64,000 bases of DNA from assembly GCF_000972845.2 (NCBI RefSeq), contig NC_040020.1, positions 782,009 to 846,008 of the forward strand, given 5' to 3'. The notes below the pieces were generated by a model that was given only the letters and a program-made list of their open reading frames with translations, searched no databases and had not been told where the DNA came from. Below, in pieces: positions 42,151 through 55,365 of the stretch (its first letter is position 1; every line of letters starts with the position of its first letter). This stretch comes from Larimichthys crocea (lineage: Eukaryota; Chordata; Actinopteri; Sciaenidae). A program made the position numbers and the translations under genes.

Positions 42151-45100
42151 GCTGTTCACAGAGGCTGAACATCACACATGGATAAAAACTTTATAGACTG
42201 TAGTCTACCAAAATATTACTCTATAACTTTATTGTCTACTATACTTTATATATTACACTATAGCTACATTATTCTACCATAATATATATTATACAGACTA
42301 TATAGTCTACTGTAATGTGCTGTACATAGACTATACACTCTACACCTCTCCGTACTTTTCCCCGTGAGCTCGTACAAACTTCAGGATCGATGATTGTGGC
42401 TCGGCTCGTGTTCGGGTACAGACGCTGGGAGATTGGTTGTTGTGGAAACAGGCACTGGAACGTCGATTGTGCTTCAGGGGGAAGAGATCGTAACGTCGGG
42501 TAGATCGATTAGTATAAATTTACTGTGAGAAAAGAGGGAGCATGAACTTAGCCTCGGAAAATGACTAGAAGATCCACCTTTGACTGACAGCAGAGGTGTC
42601 TCATTTACATGTTGTATCTTGTTTATCGTGCACATGTAGAACGACGGTGAAGTGAAATGAGACGTGGTGGTTTTAGCAGCAGTTGTCCTCGTGGTTAATC
42701 TACTTAAGCTTGCTGGCAAACAAGACACAACATGTAAAAATCAAACAGGTGTTTTTCATAAAGCTAGGCTAGCAGTTTCCACCTGCTTTCAGTCTTTGTG
42801 CTAAGCTAGGCTAAACACACCCCTGAACTACCGGAGGACAGTTTCAAGAGTTTATAACGGTGTTGACGATGCGGTCAGACCGGACTTTCATAATGTGGTG
42901 GAAACTCGGCAACAGCAGTGTCACGTGGACGTAAAGTGCATCAGGTAGCAGTAGCTGTAACTCAGGACGCAGTCAGTATTTAACAACCCGAGACTCAGAC
43001 TTAGTTTTTGTGAATATGAGCTACCTCAGTATGTTACACCCTGTCCGGTCTTGGTCTTGACTTGGTCTCAACCCTTCAAAGTCTCGGTCTAGTCTTGGTT
43101 TCGTTGGTCTTGACTACAGCGCTACCTTTAACTGTGTCGCACATGAAGACGTGAGGAACGAAATGTTTCAATCACGTTGTAGTAAGAAGAATCGTGTCTG
43201 CATCGTCCACCCTGCTTTGTCATTAACTTATTTACTGACTGTTGTCTGTCATCAGTCGTCCAGGTCATCGTGGACAACTTGAAAAAGAATGAAACTACGA
43301 CAACTCTTTGTTCACGAATTGTTCTTGGACTTGCTGAAAGCAGCACCCCTTCTTTTGATACTTGTATTTCACTGTGTAGTGATGTCAAATGTTAATTAAG
43401 TGTTAGCGTTAACACCCTTCGCCATTGAAATGAACGGGGGACGGATTTCAGTGTGACCGCATCTCAACTCAAAAACTTTTTCGAGCGCACCATAAACTCA
43501 AATTTAACTCTTTATGGCGGGGAGGAAACTCCACATATGGCAGGGAAAGAAATCCCAAATATGGCAGGGAGGAAACTCCATATATGGCCTGTTCCTTTGC
43601 GAGTTACCATGGTTTGACTTTGATTGATTTTAATTGGGGTTAAACCGAAGAGATTCAGGTGTCAGTGTAAGGAAGGTGTAAGAGGGGAAGGAGGAAGGTT
43701 ATTTTCTGTACAGATGGCTTTAAACAGATAGCACCATGTACAGTAAGCCCTCGATAAGCAGGTTAGAAACCAGAGAGGTTTACAGTTGGAGCTCTGCTGC
43801 AGCTCTCCCTGAAACACACAGCACATCAGCACAAAGTCACTCATTGACAAATCATTATGAATTTCAACACATCACCGAAACGACCTTGAAATTCAACTCA
43901 TTGTCAAATCATAAGGAACTCAAAATCATTTTCCAAACTATTATAAACTCTGTAAGTCATCACCACCACATTATTATTACTTGTTATTCATAAACTCTAA
44001 ATGATCGGTATTAAGATATGAACTCAAAATAAACACAAATTCTTCATGAGTGATATTTAAAAAGAACTTTTCTGTGGAAGGACAGAAAAAAAAAAACTCC
44101 TCAGCTGATCTCCCGTTGTTACGGTGGAGACTCCCAGCAGCTCGCTAAATCGTCCAGCTAAACTCGTCTGGGGAAGCAGAATGGCACGAGGAAAACGACC
44201 CGTCTCGTTACATTTGTAATCACTTTGGCTGATCGGCTCTTTGATCGATATCCAATAACACCTGTAAAGCTCTGTGTCCAGGTGTAGTCAGCTTGTATTA
44301 TATTCATTTATGTGATATTTGTGTGCAGAAAATACATTTGTTTGGAGTTTGGACGCTATCTAATGAATCAGCTACTGGATCAGTCCAATATTAATTCACC
44401 ATGTGCAGCTTCCGAAGTAATTATCGTTTCTTTGTCGTCTTTGATAGTAAAAATGAAAATCTTTGTGTTAAATAAAGTTGAATTCGTTTACTTAGACTTA
44501 ATCTAGAGGTCAAGAGTTGGAACACTAGATCTAACTTTGGATGTTATTGAGGTATCGGAGCAGTTACGCCTAAATTTCACCATGCACGGATGCGACCTGA
44601 ATCAGTTTAACTACGTCGCCTTGTGGTAGAGGCACATAAACCCAAGGAACGATGTCTAAATCTCGGCAGGTTAAAGTCAGGCGGGCTTCAGAAACCAAAA
44701 GAGCGCCGTGCCTGCTGGGCTTTACGAGTTAGGTCTCCAACTCCAGCACAAACATCTGATCAGGTTTTTCACTCCAGGTGTCAAAAGTGCCGCCTCGCCG
44801 AACGTTTCTGTAAATTTGTACATCGAAATCATCGCCCACCCATTCTTCCCAGAAACCTCAAAAAATCGACGTCACAGCTTTGCCTGACGTTGGCGTGAAC
44901 ACTAGGCACTAGACGACGGGTCAAACTAAATGTTGGTGATCTAAAATGACACTGGAGCTAAACGCTGGACACGGATCTTGGCGCTGACAGTCCTTCTGGG
45001 TCGATCAAAGAGCTGGAAAGCCAAAATGTCACAGAGATCACTCAGAGAACTGGGCTCCACGTTGGTAAAAAGGTCTAAAGATTCAGTCACTGCTAAGATA

Positions 45101-45196
45101 TCCTAGTCTAAGAGATGGCCTAGTGTCTGACCAGAGGTCAGGGGTTATGAGGTCACAGTTCAGGATGCCTAGAGGTTATTGGTCGGAGGTGAGGGG

Positions 45197-45782
45197 TCAA
45201 GTGGAACCATCCATTAGCTGTCTGAGTGCCCTCTCGATGTTGATTCGGTGTCCCAGTCTGGTGACGCCCAGCTCCACGTAGTCGTCTTTGGTGAGTGCGG
45301 GGAGATGGGAGCCTTCGATCTCGTGCTCCTGGAAGCGCTGGCGGTGTTCGGCCAGGCCCACGCTCTCCAGCCAGTCACCCACGTCATATTTATTCCACAG
45401 GTTGAGGGGCCGCTGCCTCCATGGCCGAAGGGCCAACAGGGGCCCACTGAGGACCGGGGAGGGGCAGGGAGAGGCGTGGGGGGAAGGTGAGGGTGAACGA
45501 GACCTGGTTCGTGCGCTGGCACTTCGCATCACAAACCGAACCTCCTTTGGTTCTGACGGGAGACTGAGACTGGACGACTTCAGGATGGTAAGACCGCGGC
45601 CTGAGCTCAGATCCGGCCTTTCAGAGCAGGAGGAGGCGAGCCCTATTGACCTATCAGATGGGGAGGGAGAGGGTGAGGGGCTCCGGCGGGTGACGGGGTA
45701 GCGGCTTCCTGGTCGGACGGTGTAGCTGGCACCATATCCTCGCTGGGAGATTGTGTGAAGTTCACCAAGACTAGAGAACAAC
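45197..45782 (-). CDS. shank3: shank3 last exon with SAM domain
   Basis: Starts LFSSLGELHTISQRGYGASY, then TVRPGSRYPVTRRSPSPSP and SLPSEPKEVRFVMRSASAR. The SAM domain runs from WNKYDVGDWLESVGLAEHR through EIEGSHLPALTKDDYVELGV to INIERALRQLMDGST and TGA. SAM drives zinc-dependent sheet polymerisation in SHANKs (established knowledge). Confidence 0.96.
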
Positions 45783-48700
45783 CTGCAACACATTAAACAA
45801 GTCACTTACAACAGGTATCAGGTGATGCACCTACATGGATTCATTAAGCCCGCTCCCCTTAGTTACTGTTGCTGCTGTTGCTGTTTAGGCAAGACACATA
45901 ACTCATGACTGAAATAAGTTCATGACAATAATACTACAACAAAGGTTACAGATCATCATGGCTTCGTTAGCGCTCGTTGTTGTTGTCAGGGTCACCTGAG
46001 TTCTGGTGTTGACGATGGTCATCTATTCCCAGGAGGTCACCTGGAGCTCAGGTGACCTGAACGACTCTTACGTGGACAAGGAACGCTCCTAAAATCTTTC
46101 TGATTTGTAAGTATCGCTCGTAACGATGCCGCCATGCAAACCACGTGTTGAGAAATACAAAGCTCGACAGGCCTCGTTATGGTCGCAAAGGTATGATTGG
46201 ACACTTTTCAGGTGAGGCGTTTAGCAGATGGTCCATTCTATGGTTTTATCCAGGAGACGGATGGGGTAGTAAGTTCAGATATTTAGTAGTTAGTCGTCTG
46301 CAAAGCTTGTTAGTTCGCTGTTAGCCAATGAAAGTCATCTCTTAGCGATAACGAGAAATGTTTACCAGAGATAAAAACCTACGATTTACTCTCTCCACTG
46401 TCCAAACATCTGGAACAACACAAACAACACATTTGGTTACAACACGTGTGCGCACACACATACTCACAGTACTATCACGTCAGCAGTATTCACAGTATAT
46501 AAGGTAGTGCGATGTACCTGGCACCTCCTACTGGTGATCGCCGGCCCGGATCAAGGGGACTCGGCTCCTCCCCGAGGGAGTGACTGTCTTTGTTGAGCAG
46601 CTGTAGCCGATTAGCGAGATCCAGTCCAGACCCCGTCCTACCGCTCAGCTCCAGCGCCGATGCTGACCGACTGGTCAGATCCACGGCTGACCCTGAACCC
46701 TGACCTCCCAGAGCTGCTGGACGGCCTCCTCCTTCCTCCGGGCTGAGGCCCCGCCGCTCGTCCCCGCGGTCGTCCCCGCCGCCCCACAGCTTGGACCTCC
46801 TCTGGAACAGATAGCGTGGCTGTCGGCTGCCGCCGCTGGTGGGGGAGGAACAGAGTGGGGACGAGGGGGAGGAGGAGGATGCAGCAGATGGGAGTAGCTC
46901 ACTGTCCGATGATTGCTTCAGCAGCGGGTCCCGGAGCGCAGAGCGGCCCCGACCGATAGGCGAACGAAGGCGTGGCTTGAGAGCAATTGGGGAGGTGGCG
47001 GGGGAGGATGGGGATGGGTGAGCAGCAGGAGGGGAGGAAGGGGAAGATGGAGCAGGAGGGGAAGCCAAGGTGATCGAAGGAGGGAGTGAGCTCGGGGAGG
47101 AGGAGCTGTCGTGGAGCCGTTCGTCGCCTCCTTCCTCTTCATCTCCTCGTCTACCCAGGGAGTCAGGACCACCCTCTCCTCCCCCTCCTTCCCCACCTCG
47201 CCGTGGCAACAAGGTGAGGGAGGATGGGGGAGGCGGGGCGGGAGTACTGGCAAAGGCAGGGGGTGGTGCTACCAGACCAATTCTGCGGAGCTCCTCCCTT
47301 GTCTCCTCATCACTGGATGACAACAACGCTGGTGGGAGTGTAACGGTGTAAGCCCCACCCTCCTCCTCTGAGCTGCCCACTGTGAGGCTCCTGCGCCTGT
47401 CAATCAGAGCCGAGTGACTCTCATTGGCCAGCGATGGCAAAGGGGTGGGTCTCCAGCGCTCGGGGGAGGGGCCTGCAGGGGAAGTCACTCCTCCCTCCGT
47501 TTCCGGACGCTCCACCTGTCCGTCAGGGAACAAAGGTGGGGTTATGCGTTTATGCCTCAGCTCAGGACTTGTCTGGGGAGTGGGGCGCTTGGTTCGCTGC
47601 TCGGGGCTCGTCTGAGGAGTGGTGCGTTTGGATCGGGGTTCAGGGCTGCTATGCGGGGTGGTGATAGGGGTGCGCTTGTGTCTCCCCTCTGGGCTGGCAG
47701 CTGGGGTGGGGATGGGTGTGGTAGAGGCAGATGCGTGTTTTAGTCGAGGCTCTGGACTCGGCGTGCGAGCGGTGAGCGCTCGTTCTCGTGCAGCAAGAGC
47801 CAGGGCGAGTGGAGATGAGGGGTCTGAGGAGAGAAGAGAACGTTACAGATGGATGCTCACTATCACCGCCCTAACAAACAGTTTACTACTGACTGTCCCT
47901 CAAGACTCTGTCCCAGGTCCCTTCCTATTTTGTGGAGTATCTGTCCTTGTCTATTTTGTGGAGTACCTCAAGGCTCTGTCCTGGATCCCCTTCAGTTTTG
48001 TGGAGTACCTCAAGGCACCGGCCCAGGCCCTGTTCTCTTTTATCTAGGGGCTCAGTCCAATGTCCTGTTCTGTGGAGTACCTCAAGGCTCTGTCCTAGAG
48101 TACCTGAACAGTGGGTTTCTTATTTGTTTCCACATACTTTGACTTGGCCTAATCAGATGTAATCATTGTATTTACTTCCATTGCTATGCTGCAATCTGAT
48201 GTCCTCAAGCAACTGCCTGAAATCAAATGTTGATGTCAAAAACATCTGATACCATCATTAGATATTCCTGATTCCAATCTTACTCACCTGTACTACTTAC
48301 AAAGTAGATTTGTTTTCATCAACCTTGGTTGATTTGGAGACGGTTGATGCTTTAGTCCCTCCAAGAATTGACTTATATAATGAATTCAGAACCTGCAGCT
48401 AGATTCAAGAACAAACAAGAGGGATCGCATAAGATTACACTCTCAGACTGACCTAGAGGTTTCCCCGTCAGTGGGTGGAGGAAGGTGTGAGGCGTCGGTG
48501 AGGGCGACAGGACTGGGGCTGGAGGAGGAAGCTCGCCGAGGTCATCCATTGAATGGCTCTGAGTCAGGAGGGGAGGCACCTGGTTTTCTGACCCGGCTCC
48601 CTCCACAGACAGGAAGAGAGATGATCTGCGGCCCTGAACCCGAGCGCGCTCTGAAAGAACCTGCTGCTGGTACAGCTCCGCCCTGCTGGGGCTGCTGGGC

Positions 48701-50268
48701 GGCTCCAATTTGGACGGATCATGATCTTTCATTCCAAGTCCTGGAAGAGAAGAAGAAAACAAAGAGTCAGACTGACGATTAGATTTATTTGTGCCTCAAT
48801 CAACAGTTCTGGTTAACCTTTCCATAGGTGTGAACAAACCCTGCTCCTCTACAGGAAGTTGTTTCAACAAAGGTGACTTCCTTCTCTGCGGCTTTGAGGG
48901 CGGAGCCTGTTGTCCCACATTAGCATAAGGGTTTTCTATTGGTCGTCCCCGGCGGCGTGACAGCGGTGAGTGGCCGAGGGCGGGGCTGGTGCTGTGGAGA
49001 GACAGCGTGGAGGTGTGTGTGGCGGTGTGAAGCGTGTGTGTGGCGGTGTGCGTGGCAGTGTGCAGCGCGTGCGTGGCGGCGGCGTGTGCGTCAGACTGCA
49101 GCGGGGGCGGTGTATCCTGCAGGATGATCATCGACCTCGCTTTCCTCTGCCGCTCGGCGTGGGCGTGGCTCCTCGTCGGCGAATCCGAAAGCTCCTGGAG
49201 CCGCGGCTCCGCCCCTGGCTTGAAGCTGGACCGGGTTAGCCCCTCCCCTCTGGCCGGGGGAGGAGGGGGAAGGAAGGAGGGGGGAGGGCCGGAGTCGAGG
49301 AGGAAGAGCGGGGAGGAGGTGGAGGAGGCGGAGGGAGGAGGGGGCGGAGCTGTTTGAGGAGGAGGAGGGATGAAGCTGTCCGTCAGTGAGGAGCTCCGTG
49401 GAAACCGGCTTTCGTTAATCAGAGCCGTGATCCTGTCGTCCTCAGGTGTGCCTGCAGTGGTAACCATGGATACGTGAAAGTAACAGATGCAACAAACTCT
49501 TCAAAGAGTGCGTAACACATCGTCACTAATCAGTTTCTGTAATAATTCATGTGTGTCTCTCACCGAAGCTCTTGGTTCTGGACATTCCTCGGGGTAAAGC
49601 CATGGTGCTCTTCTCCGGCGCTGTGGGCGGCACCAGACCCTGGCGCTCAAACAAAGACTGAACACAGAACAAACACAAGATGAATACTGACGTCATCCGT
49701 CCAAACATCTGTCTGAACGAGCCGGGTAACGGTCAACTCACGTTGATCTCCGCCTGCGTGATGCGTCGGCTGGTCGGCCTCTGTTTCACCGTCGCTGCTC
49801 TGAAGTCGTCCGATGGGCGGGCCCTTAGAACAACTTCCTGTTGACCCCCGGCCAACATCTCGTCCAGTTTCTCTGGAGGGAGGAGACGCAACGAAACAAG
49901 ATGAACAAACCAGTGTGATGAAATGAAGCCACGACAACAGGGTGACGACGTCAGTCAGCAGGGCCGCAGACAGGATTTCAGAAACACTGAGGTGTGTTTT
50001 AACTGAATACTTCTTCTACGATGTGTCCGAACATCCTCGGCTACGGCCCCGCCTGTTACATCACTGCCACATGACATCACTAAGACAGCATGACATCATA
50101 ACGTACAGACAGACTTCATGCCGGGAGACGACATCACCGTCATCACAACAAATAAAACACACAAACAACAGCAACCATCAGATCATGCGACTCACCGATG
50201 CGTCTCCTCCTGGCTGCAGACAGAGCAAAGGTCAACAACACACACTCCTACAGTCTGACTGTGTGTTT

Positions 50269-50309
<41 letters not shown>

Positions 50310-53300
50310 TTTTACCTATCTCCTCCAGGTCAGCGGTCATGGACTTGGATCGGAGAGTCAACGAGGTGCTGGGGGCTCGTTTTGGAGGGGGCGGAGCTAC
50401 AAGACGAGAAACAAACAAACACTGAAGTTAAAGTTAAACCACAGAAAATACAAAAAATCTGTTTATAATTTATGATATTTGTAACAACTGATAAAGATTA
50501 ATTAGCAAATGTAAGATGTGACTAAACATGTGACTTTTACATCGTTGTATATCGTCGTTATCTGGGTTGAATGAAAGTAAAGACACCTTTCTTCCTGACC
50601 AGGTTGGACTCGGATTTCCTGGAAACGGACACGACCTTCATGAGCAGTCGACTTCCGCCCTGACGGATCAGAGAGACGACCTGACGGTGACCCACCTTCA
50701 CCACGTCAGCGCCGTTCACCTGGACGACAGACAGACAGACAGGTGATGATCGATGAAGACGATCTGTAGTACATCTGATGATGTCACACCTCAGAGGTTA
50801 CAGCTGTTACCTCTATGAGGAAGTCTCCGGTCCGTAGCCCCGCCCTCCAGGCCACGCCCCCCTGGTCGACAGACTCCAGGTACTGCAGGGCGGGGAACGC
50901 TGGCGTCGGGGCGAACTCTTCGATGGGCGTCTCAGCTTGAAGAAGGAGGAGGTCAGAAACATGTTGAACATCACACAGGTCAGCTCATTTCATCGATGAG
51001 CACGGAGCGGGACGTTTTATTACTTTATATCCCGTTAGACTCACATTTATAAACTATGATCATTGCTACTGTCATTCATGCTGAGGCTGATGGGAATTGC
51101 AGTATTTAGCGCCACCTACCATCTCAAACTGTCAGTGTCAGTGGACTAAGAGTAGGGCTGGGTATCGATTCAAATTCCAAGAATCGATTCGACTCCGATT
51201 CTCAAGACTGAGAATCGATTATCATAATCCGATCCGATCTCGATTCGGGTCAGTGTTATTAAAACCATTTTTTGGGTCGCCTGAAGCCCTCGTTTTCAAC
51301 AACGGAATACGGGCGCATATCTTTGCAAATGTAACCCTCAGTTATTTTAAGAGAACGTACAGAAGTGGCTGGTAGTTGTAAAGTTTTCCTTGAGTTTTCT
51401 GTTGTCTGTAGTTTTATTATATTTCCGGTGAATTTCCATTTTTCCCACGTTCATGAACGCATCATAGTCATTCCGACGGCCATTGAACGCACCTCACATG
51501 TGTGAGACGCCGTAGTTTAGTTTAAACACGGTGCACGCCTGTTTGAATTCAATGACGCGACTAGTGGGGTTAAAGTTCACCGGGGGAAAATGTATTAAAA
51601 TTTTAATTTAATTTAATCGATCTTTGGATGTACGAATCGATCTTAAGGAATTAATAACACAGGCCTAACTGGGAGGCTTCTTAGTCTTACTGGACTCACT
51701 GGTTGGACGCAAAATGACATTTTTTGTCACTGTGTTCATGTTCTGCTGCTGCGATGTGAAAAATAAAGTTTCTCTTGAAGCCACAGGATTGTTCGATCAT
51801 CTCTGTGGAGTTCATCAAAGAGATTCTCCCACCTCATAACTCTCCTGATTCCCACTTTAAGAGAGTGCGTGCTAGTCTTTAAAATCGTGTTTGTAATGAA
51901 GCTGTCAGGACGAGAGGGGGGGCGTCCCGTTTTGTTTCTTTCAGGGAAAAGATGGGACTCTGTCGTTATTACGAAACAACCCAGCGAGGAGTTTTAAAGC
52001 TCGCTGCTCTTCCTCTGAAGACTTCTTTCTTTCTTTTTACTTTCCCAACACCTCTAAACACCCACCACTCCTCCATCCATCCATCCATCCATCCATCCAT
52101 CCATCCATCCATCCTCGCTACCTTTAGCTCCTCTGAGGACGAAGCCGAATCCCTCGCTCTCTCTCTTCTGCAGGACGGCCGTCTTCTCCTCGATCACGTA
52201 GTCGCTGACAGAAAAAACACACACAGACATTTAAAGAGTGAAGAAGAAGAACTGCGAACACAAAGAAATACTCAGATCCTTAAAAGTACTTCAAAGTAAA
52301 AGTACTGACACTATAGGCCTGCATTCAAAATCACAGTACCCCAGTATTAATGTCGTGTTTTTATTGTCTGATGTTGCTGCAGATGGAGATTATTCTGTGT
52401 TTATATCAGAACATTTCTCTAAAATACACAGAGGACAGGACAGAGGACAGAGGACAGGACAGAGGACAGGACAGAGGACAGGATAGAGGATAGAGGACAG
52501 ATCTGATGCTGTTGTTTTCATGTGTTCATCTTCGCTTCATTTATCTCCATGTGTCCACTTTCTTCAGAAATGTTTGCACTCTGTCTTCTGCCTACATTTT
52601 TATTGTTTCTGCACTGCTGTTATTTCTGTCCTCTCTGTACGTACAACTATTCCTGGAAGACAGAGACCGAGGCCTCCCGCATTAAAAGATGTATTTCTCT
52701 GTTCGAACAGTCTGTGGACAGAAGACGTCGAGTGCTGTACGGACTGAAAACCCTCGAGGCAGATTTGTGATTTGTGACACTGGACTGTAGAAATAAGAGG
52801 TTCATTATTAGAAGTCAAAGTCGATGTCTGTGTTACACGTTATCCTAAATCTGACTGGACGTTTGAACACATCACCAAGAGAACAGAATATTATCTATTC
52901 ATGTTTTTAGCTGATAATTACGTTTATTACTTCATGTATGTTTGAGTGTGTACCTGCAGCAGGTGTAATGACGGAGCATTACCTGTAGGAGGTGTAGTTG
53001 TCGTAGGATCCTACAGTGTAATGTCTGAACAGTCTCTTGGTGCGGTCCTCCCTCGTCTCTGAAACACACAGAACATAAATGTAGTATAAAGTACACAGCG
53101 TGATGCATTCAAAGTTAAACCGCTGTATGTTCACAGGTAATATTCACCCAGTCGTGGGTCGTACTGTCTCATCTGGACCTCTTCGACACAGTCAGCAGGA
53201 AACCAGCCAGTCCTTCCTTTAACGCTTCCTTCCCAGAATCCTCCTTCACCTATAGACAGAACTGTAGATCCACACACACACACACAGTCAGTATGACCTC

Positions 53301-54102
53301 CAGGGATGCCGCCGTCTTCGCTCTACACACACGTCTGCCTGACCTTTGACCCTCTCTCCTCGGTGCAGCTGGATCTCTCCGGCCCCCTGCGGGACGTGAG
53401 ACCGGGTGGCGATGAAGGTGCGCCCCGGCACGGCGCTGTACAGCCTCCTCTTCCTCATCTGGGGGGTTGGAGGAGGTGAGGACGGGGGGCTGTTCTCCAC
53501 ATGGCCTCCACCGCTCGGGCTGCAGACAGACAGGTCAGGCAGATCCAGATCACTGATACAGATACAGGCAGGTAAGAGACAGACGGGTTAGAGAGGGAGA
53601 CAGGTTTAACTTAGGCTGTCGTCGTGCCAACACCAGTCATGTCAACTACTGTGTGTGTGTGTACCTGAGGCGGCGTGTGTGTCGTCGTAGCGAGTGTGTG
53701 TGCGTGTCGTGATGCGTTTCCAGGCTTTGGAGGGAGGGGCCAGGAGAGGAGGCGGGGCTTTCCAGAGCGTTGTCACTAGCCGAGCGAATCAGAGAGCGCG
53801 GTGACGACAGACCGTTTCCCGCCGGCGTCCTGGTCAGGCCAACTCTGCGGCGCTTCGTGTAGGATGGAGTTTCTCTGAAGGGAACTACTTGAGCACATAT
53901 ACGCACATATACACACACAAACACACACACACACACAGTTAACTTCACCACCTACTGTACCGTGTGCGCTCACACACACACACACACTGTTTCCGTGTGT
54001 TTGCACTCTCAGCCGACTCACCAACGTCAGAGGTTTTGTGGATCTTAATGATTTCGGCAAGATCAAAGTTCCCAGCAATTATCGCCACCTACACACACAC
54101 AT

Positions 54103-54136
<34 letters not shown>

Positions 54137-55100
54137 AGCGGTCATGAATTATAACAGCTGGATTGAGCATCAGGCACAGAGCTGGATTTATTCTAGATTG
54201 TAGGAATGTCTGTGGTCAGCTTCAAGCCGATTGGTTCATTCTCGTTCTTATGAATGTTTCATGACAGCTGATTCAAGGTGGCGTCTGTTCATTACGCTGC
54301 ACACGCTCTGTCAGCGATGATGATGACGCGTGTGAATTTTAAATCACTGCGGACGCAAACTTCATAACACAAAAAGTGTTAAGTGTCCTCGTTTGTCAGG
54401 AGGAATGGTTTATTGGTCGAGTACATTAAAGTCCTGAGCTTTGGGTTCATAACTAAATGTCCAACAGATGTGTAATGTTATAAACAAGATGTGAAGAGTT
54501 GTGAAAGGGGAGAAATGTTCCAGACGGAGAGAAGCTGGAAGGTTGCTCAAGAGTTGACAAGACTATTTAACACAGAAATCTTTACTGATAAACTTCAGAG
54601 TCAGAGCTCTGACTCTTTACATGGAAAAAGGCAGCCGGTATTTTACCTGAAAGGCAGTCTGGTTGTTGTAGTTTTTGTTTTATTTTACCTGAAAGGCAGT
54701 CTGGTTGTTGTAGTTTTTGTTATTTTACCTGAAAGGCAGTCTGGTTGTTGTAGTTTTTGATGTCTTTATTTGCTCCTCTGAACAGCAGCACTCTGGCACA
54801 GCTGTCCTGTAAAACCAGAAGCATTTATTTGAATAAACCTGAGAATAAACAACAGCGGTTCAACTCTGAGTGTTTTTTTTGTGTTACCTGGTTGTAGAGA
54901 GCACAGAGGTGCAGTGCGGTGTTTCCTGATGCATTCTGGGAACTCATGTCAGCACCGTAGAACAGCAGGTGCTCCAAGTGCTGCACGTTACCATAGCGAC
55001 ATGCCTGAACTCACACATGCACACACACACACACACAAACACACGCACCCACACACACACACACAAAAAATCATAATTGTATAGGGCAAATCATTTAACT

Positions 55101-55145
<45 letters not shown>

Positions 55146-55308
55146 ACCTGGTGGATTTCCTGCCACCCGTTCTCATCAGTCATCCCTGCAACCATGACAA
55201 CAAGAGATCTTTCAGCATCAGAGTGTTTTTCTCACAAAAGACACAAACAAATTTAATAAATAATAAAAGTAGTCGTACAGTGGTGTTTAAAGGGCAGCAG
55301 TGATGTGA

Positions 55309-55365
<57 letters not shown>

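Larger units (their letters stand above)
39800..45196 (-). other. shank3: Probable shank3 3' UTR
   Basis: From the shank3 stop codon down to an AATAAA on the gene strand (TTTATT at 39814-39819). No coding exon was recognised. It carries a foldback MITE (40235-40410) and a GCTAAC array (41490-42150). The extent is inferred from the poly(A) signal only. Confidence 0.45.

Noticed and set aside
45214..49357. Several long + strand and alternate-frame open frames over shank3
   Set aside because: They are GC-rich shadows of the proline/serine/glycine-rich shank3 exons on the opposite strand.
52520..52770. + strand frames with WKTETEASRIKRCISLFEQS
   Set aside because: Short, antisense in a shank3 intron and without recognisable family. 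Probably old repeat sequence.
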